Assembly (NCBI GenBank): GCA_022561755.1
Contig: JADFQN010000011.1
Span: 1-37,877 of the forward strand
DNA from: Bacteroidota bacterium
Lineage (GTDB): Bacteria > Bacteroidota > Rhodothermia > Rhodothermales > Rubricoccaceae
Reading direction: 5' to 3'
DNA: 37,877 nt
This document shows, piece by piece, positions 35,687 to 37,877 of the stretch (positions are counted from its first letter, which is position 1; each line of letters starts with the position of its first letter). Both the position numbers and the translations under genes were made by a program. The notes beneath the pieces were generated by a model. The model saw only the letters and a program-made list of their open reading frames with translations. It had not been told where the DNA came from and ran no database searches.

Positions 35687-36235
35687 ATGGTTGCGGCTTG
35701 GGCAGTCACGCAAGATTTCATGCAGAAGTATTTCCGATCCTTGGCCACTCCAGGTCATGACAATCATTTCGACGGGGGTAAACGATACTCCTCCCACCAT
35801 GCGACGCCCGGTGCCTGGATTCAGATATTTACCGACACTGGTTCTGCCAACGAAGAAGATTATCCTCTTGATCACCCAGACGGACCTTCTACGTCTGAGG
35901 CTAGACGAGCATTCATAAATGCGATATCTGATCACGGTGACCGAGCAGACGCCTCCTTTACCCTTGAAGAGCTAGAAGCTGTTGGGCAGGTACAGGGTCT
36001 TTTCGCATTCCGCACACCCCAAGATGCCATCGAATACTCGAATGAAAATGTTTACACACGCTCAGGGAAAGACCGCTATGTAGTACTGACCGGGAAGGTA
36101 GTAGGAACTGCCGTTGAAGATCGCTCCGTAGTTATTGCGGATCATCGCCTGGTGGATGGCCCTATGTCCCGTGCTGACCTACTTGCTAGCTATTCAGAGG
36201 AGGCCGAGAGCGAGTCTTCTTCCTCGTACGAATAA
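35687..36235 (+). CDS. Unknown protein, paired with DUF4238 gene
   Basis: A 182-residue ORF whose stop directly abuts the next ATG (TAAATG), so the two are probably one unit. The start is uncertain: ATG 35687, or the ATG 33 bases later (MQKYFRSLATPGH). It is acidic with a Ser/Glu-rich end (EEAESESSSSYE). The middle (LFAFRTPQDAIEYSNENVYTRSGKDRYVVLTGKVVG) looks like a small alpha/beta domain. I recognise no family. DNA is visibly more AT-rich than the flanking genes, suggesting transfer. Confidence 0.65.
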   Translation: MVAAWAVTQDFMQKYFRSLATPGHDNHFDGGKRYSSHHATPGAWIQIFTDTGSANEEDYPLDHPDGPSTSEARRAFINAISDHGDRADASFTLEELEAVGQVQGLFAFRTPQDAIEYSNENVYTRSGKDRYVVLTGKVVGTAVEDRSVVIADHRLVDGPMSRADLLASYSEEAESESSSSYE

Positions 36236-37150
36236 ATGGGAATCGAATCTCGACGGCATCACTTCGTTCCACAGTTCTTTCTTAAACGATTCGGCAGGGT
36301 CGTAGACGGAAATACTCAACTCTACGCGATAGATCTCAAAGAAGGGAATCGTTTCAAGTCGGGGACGAGAGGCCTCGCGGTGAAGAAAGACTTTCATCGA
36401 GTTGAGTTTGGTGATATCGCTCCAGATTATGTTGAAAATGAGCTCTCCAAGATCGAGGGGCGAGTTGCTTCAGTATTTCGTGAGATAGATCAATCCAGAC
36501 TCCTGCCACATCTGGAAAGCGAGAATTACGCATTCCTGATGACGTTCATAGCCCTTCTTGGTGTCAAGCACCCCGCAGTGCGAAAACAATACGAGGAATT
36601 TCTGAGGCGCGAAGACCAAGCATTAAATGAACTCATTGTATCTACTCCTGAAGTCTGGGCCAATGTGGTTTCCCGCATGAGAAGAGATGGATACGTTGAC
36701 CCAGTCCTACCGTACGACGAGATGCGGCAGTTCGTCATGGAAGGAGAGAACGAGACTAGGTTCGTTCCTGGAGACAGCTTGCTACGCGAGCTTCAAGGTG
36801 TAGACAAAATCGCCCCCATCCTCGGCCAAAGAAACTGGCATCTACTCGAAGCTGACCCCACTGCGAGTCACTTGATTTGCTCAGATAGACCCGTGAGTTT
36901 GCTTCCGAATCAGTTTGGCGTCAGTCTGCAGGCATACGGCTTTGGAACTCCTGGAACAGATCTCATTTCCCCTATCGGTTCCAAGATGGTGATGGTCGGT
37001 CGTATGGAAGAGGGGCTGTCGGATGGGCAGCTAGACAAACAGGGAGTGGCGGCAATCAACAGTAAGACTGTCCGGACTTGTGACCGATTTGTTTACTCCG
37101 CGGAGGAGACATTCTCGTGTCTAACGACAATGGGAATTGAACGAGGTTAG
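36236..37150 (+). CDS. DUF4238-domain protein
   Basis: A 304-residue cytoplasmic protein with the DUF4238 entry motif RHHFVPQFFLKRF, followed by VKKDFHRVEFGDIAPDYVENELSKIEGRVA and FLMTFIALLGVKHPAVRK. The later NWHLLEA...HLICSDRPV block is typical too. The family is widespread and patchy in bacteria, and its function is unknown. It follows its partner gene with no gap. More AT-rich than its neighbours; a degenerate tRNA 3' half lies 96 bases downstream, so the pair may be an inserted unit. Confidence 0.88.
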   Translation: MGIESRRHHFVPQFFLKRFGRVVDGNTQLYAIDLKEGNRFKSGTRGLAVKKDFHRVEFGDIAPDYVENELSKIEGRVASVFREIDQSRLLPHLESENYAFLMTFIALLGVKHPAVRKQYEEFLRREDQALNELIVSTPEVWANVVSRMRRDGYVDPVLPYDEMRQFVMEGENETRFVPGDSLLRELQGVDKIAPILGQRNWHLLEADPTASHLICSDRPVSLLPNQFGVSLQAYGFGTPGTDLISPIGSKMVMVGRMEEGLSDGQLDKQGVAAINSKTVRTCDRFVYSAEETFSCLTTMGIERG

Positions 37151-37246
37151 CGATCAGTCGTCTCGTCGGATAGGGAAACCCAATCTCTCCAGTTGGGCTC
37201 CAATCTCTACTATGGTTGCGGGTGTTAGAGTCTCTCGACTGACTCG

Positions 37247-37291
37247 TACCCCCTGTAGGACTCGAACCTACGACAGCCTGATTAAGTCAGG
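37247..37291 (-). pseudogene. Degenerate tRNA 3' half
   Basis: On the minus strand: CCTGA-CTTAA-TCAGG (anticodon-like stem with a loop of only 5), then T-arm GTAGG-TTCGAGT-CCTAC, then AGGGGGTA like a 3' acceptor and discriminator. No matching 5' acceptor or D-arm lies upstream. A tRNA 3' end without its 5' half is the usual scar of tRNA-targeted integration. Confidence 0.6.
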
Positions 37292-37669
37292 TCCTCCCAG
37301 CGGTTCGCGGCTTTTGCGAGCTATTGGTCGTCCTTCGTCAATTGGACCTGCCTAACGGGGCAACTAGGGGCTCTACGGGAACAGACTTGGGGAGCTTCCA
37401 TGGGGTGCCTTGTCTTCCATGGGGTGCTTTTTCGAGCCATGCCGGTGGCTATTTCTTCAAATAACCAACTTCGATCTCTTGTTTCGCCAATGCCAGCGAC
37501 ACATCGGTCTGGGGACTCGCAGCATTTGTTATCTCAATCCTCGAATGATTCGAGAGGATTCAGTTCTAGCCAACGGAGATTGAACCAGCCAGTGGGCTGA
37601 AGTAACTACATTCGATGGAAAATCGGATAGTCCGATTAATCAGCAATTAGACCGCACGAGGTCGGGAGT
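37292..37669. other. Gene-free stretch before the amidohydrolase-like gene
   Basis: Contains a 14-base direct repeat (CTTCCATGGGGTGC at about 37396 and 37414). A 66-codon ORF (37400-37600) has no supporting features. The end should hold the promoter of the gene at 37670. Confidence 0.35.
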
Positions 37670-37877
37670 TTGAAACGCACCGTTCTATCTATTCTCGTGG
37701 CCAGTGTGTGTCTGGCGTTCGCTTCATGCTCCGACTCGCCAGAACGCTTGGTTGTTGAAGATCTGATAGTGATTCAGGGCGGCACTCTGATCGATGGAAC
37801 CGGAGCGCCTCCCTCCCCGAACGCAGCGATTGTCCTGAGTGGCGATTCTATCCTCCGCGTCGGTACCGTTGGAGATT
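37670..37877 (+). CDS. Amidohydrolase-like lipoprotein, N-terminal part (runs off window)
   Basis: Not in the ORF track. A TTG at 37670 preceded by GGGAG opens a lipoprotein signal (KRTVLSILVASVCLAFASC, Cys near 20), then VEDLIVIQGGTLIDGTGAPPSPNAAIVLSGDSI. That opening (GGTLIDGTG) is the first strand block of the metal-dependent amidohydrolase superfamily; the catalytic His residues would lie beyond the window. The start codon is uncertain. Confidence 0.75.
   Translation, partial: MKRTVLSILVASVCLAFASCSDSPERLVVEDLIVIQGGTLIDGTGAPPSPNAAIVLSGDSILRVGTVGD

Overview
The window looks like chromosomal DNA from a member of the Bacteroidota/Rhodothermota group, probably Rhodothermales-like. Three secreted proteins and one orphan fragment end in a type IX secretion (T9SS) C-terminal sorting domain; in the three full-length ones it starts at a YPNPFNP-like motif. 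There are many short 'Cys-lipobox' lipoproteins, and the DNA is fairly GC-rich. This assignment is inferred from gene content, not from a search.

Left part (1-12783): ordinary housekeeping genes with small accessory pieces. On the minus strand are a partial membrane protein, an AtuA-family protein, and acetate kinase overlapping a DUF6503-like lipoprotein. Divergent from ackA stand two tandem ParD/ParE-type toxin-antitoxin cassettes with the same operator palindrome. Then follow a small membrane protein, a ComEA-like helix-hairpin-helix protein, recO, a YceI-like lipoprotein, a second lipoprotein, gluQ (tRNA-Asp queuosine glutamylation), a small secreted protein and aconitase.

Middle (12784-25138): a repeat-rich stretch. 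Two families of short non-coding inverted-repeat elements (MITE-like; A, two copies plus an end fragment; B, three copies) sit between genes. Their outer ends are mostly CTAG, and in two places the element supplies a TAG stop codon. Genes here are two tandem LCCL lipoproteins, a frameshifted metalloprotease whose zinc-site Glu is Ala, an intact M36 metalloprotease, a tRNA-Ala(CGC) with a 5'-half pseudo-copy, an L,D-transpeptidase, a DinB-like protein, and a type III polyketide synthase with a UbiG-like methyltransferase, separated by a MITE.

Island (about 25139-31288): a compact integrated element with one gene direction and overlapping genes. It runs integrase, an unknown 430-residue protein, an excisionase-type HTH, a small basic protein, a DUF3987 primase/helicase-like protein, a small coiled-coil protein, and an HTH protein resembling phage small terminases. 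The order int - xis/alpA - primase - terS-like recalls phage-inducible chromosomal islands, so this may be a phage satellite. This is the most promising system in the window.

Right part (31437-37877): a secreted cupin, decayed gene fragments including an orphan T9SS domain, a lipoprotein, a secreted seven-repeat FG-GAP beta-propeller with a T9SS tail, a visibly more AT-rich two-gene unit (unknown protein plus DUF4238 protein) next to a degenerate tRNA 3' half, and the start of an amidohydrolase-like lipoprotein running off the edge.
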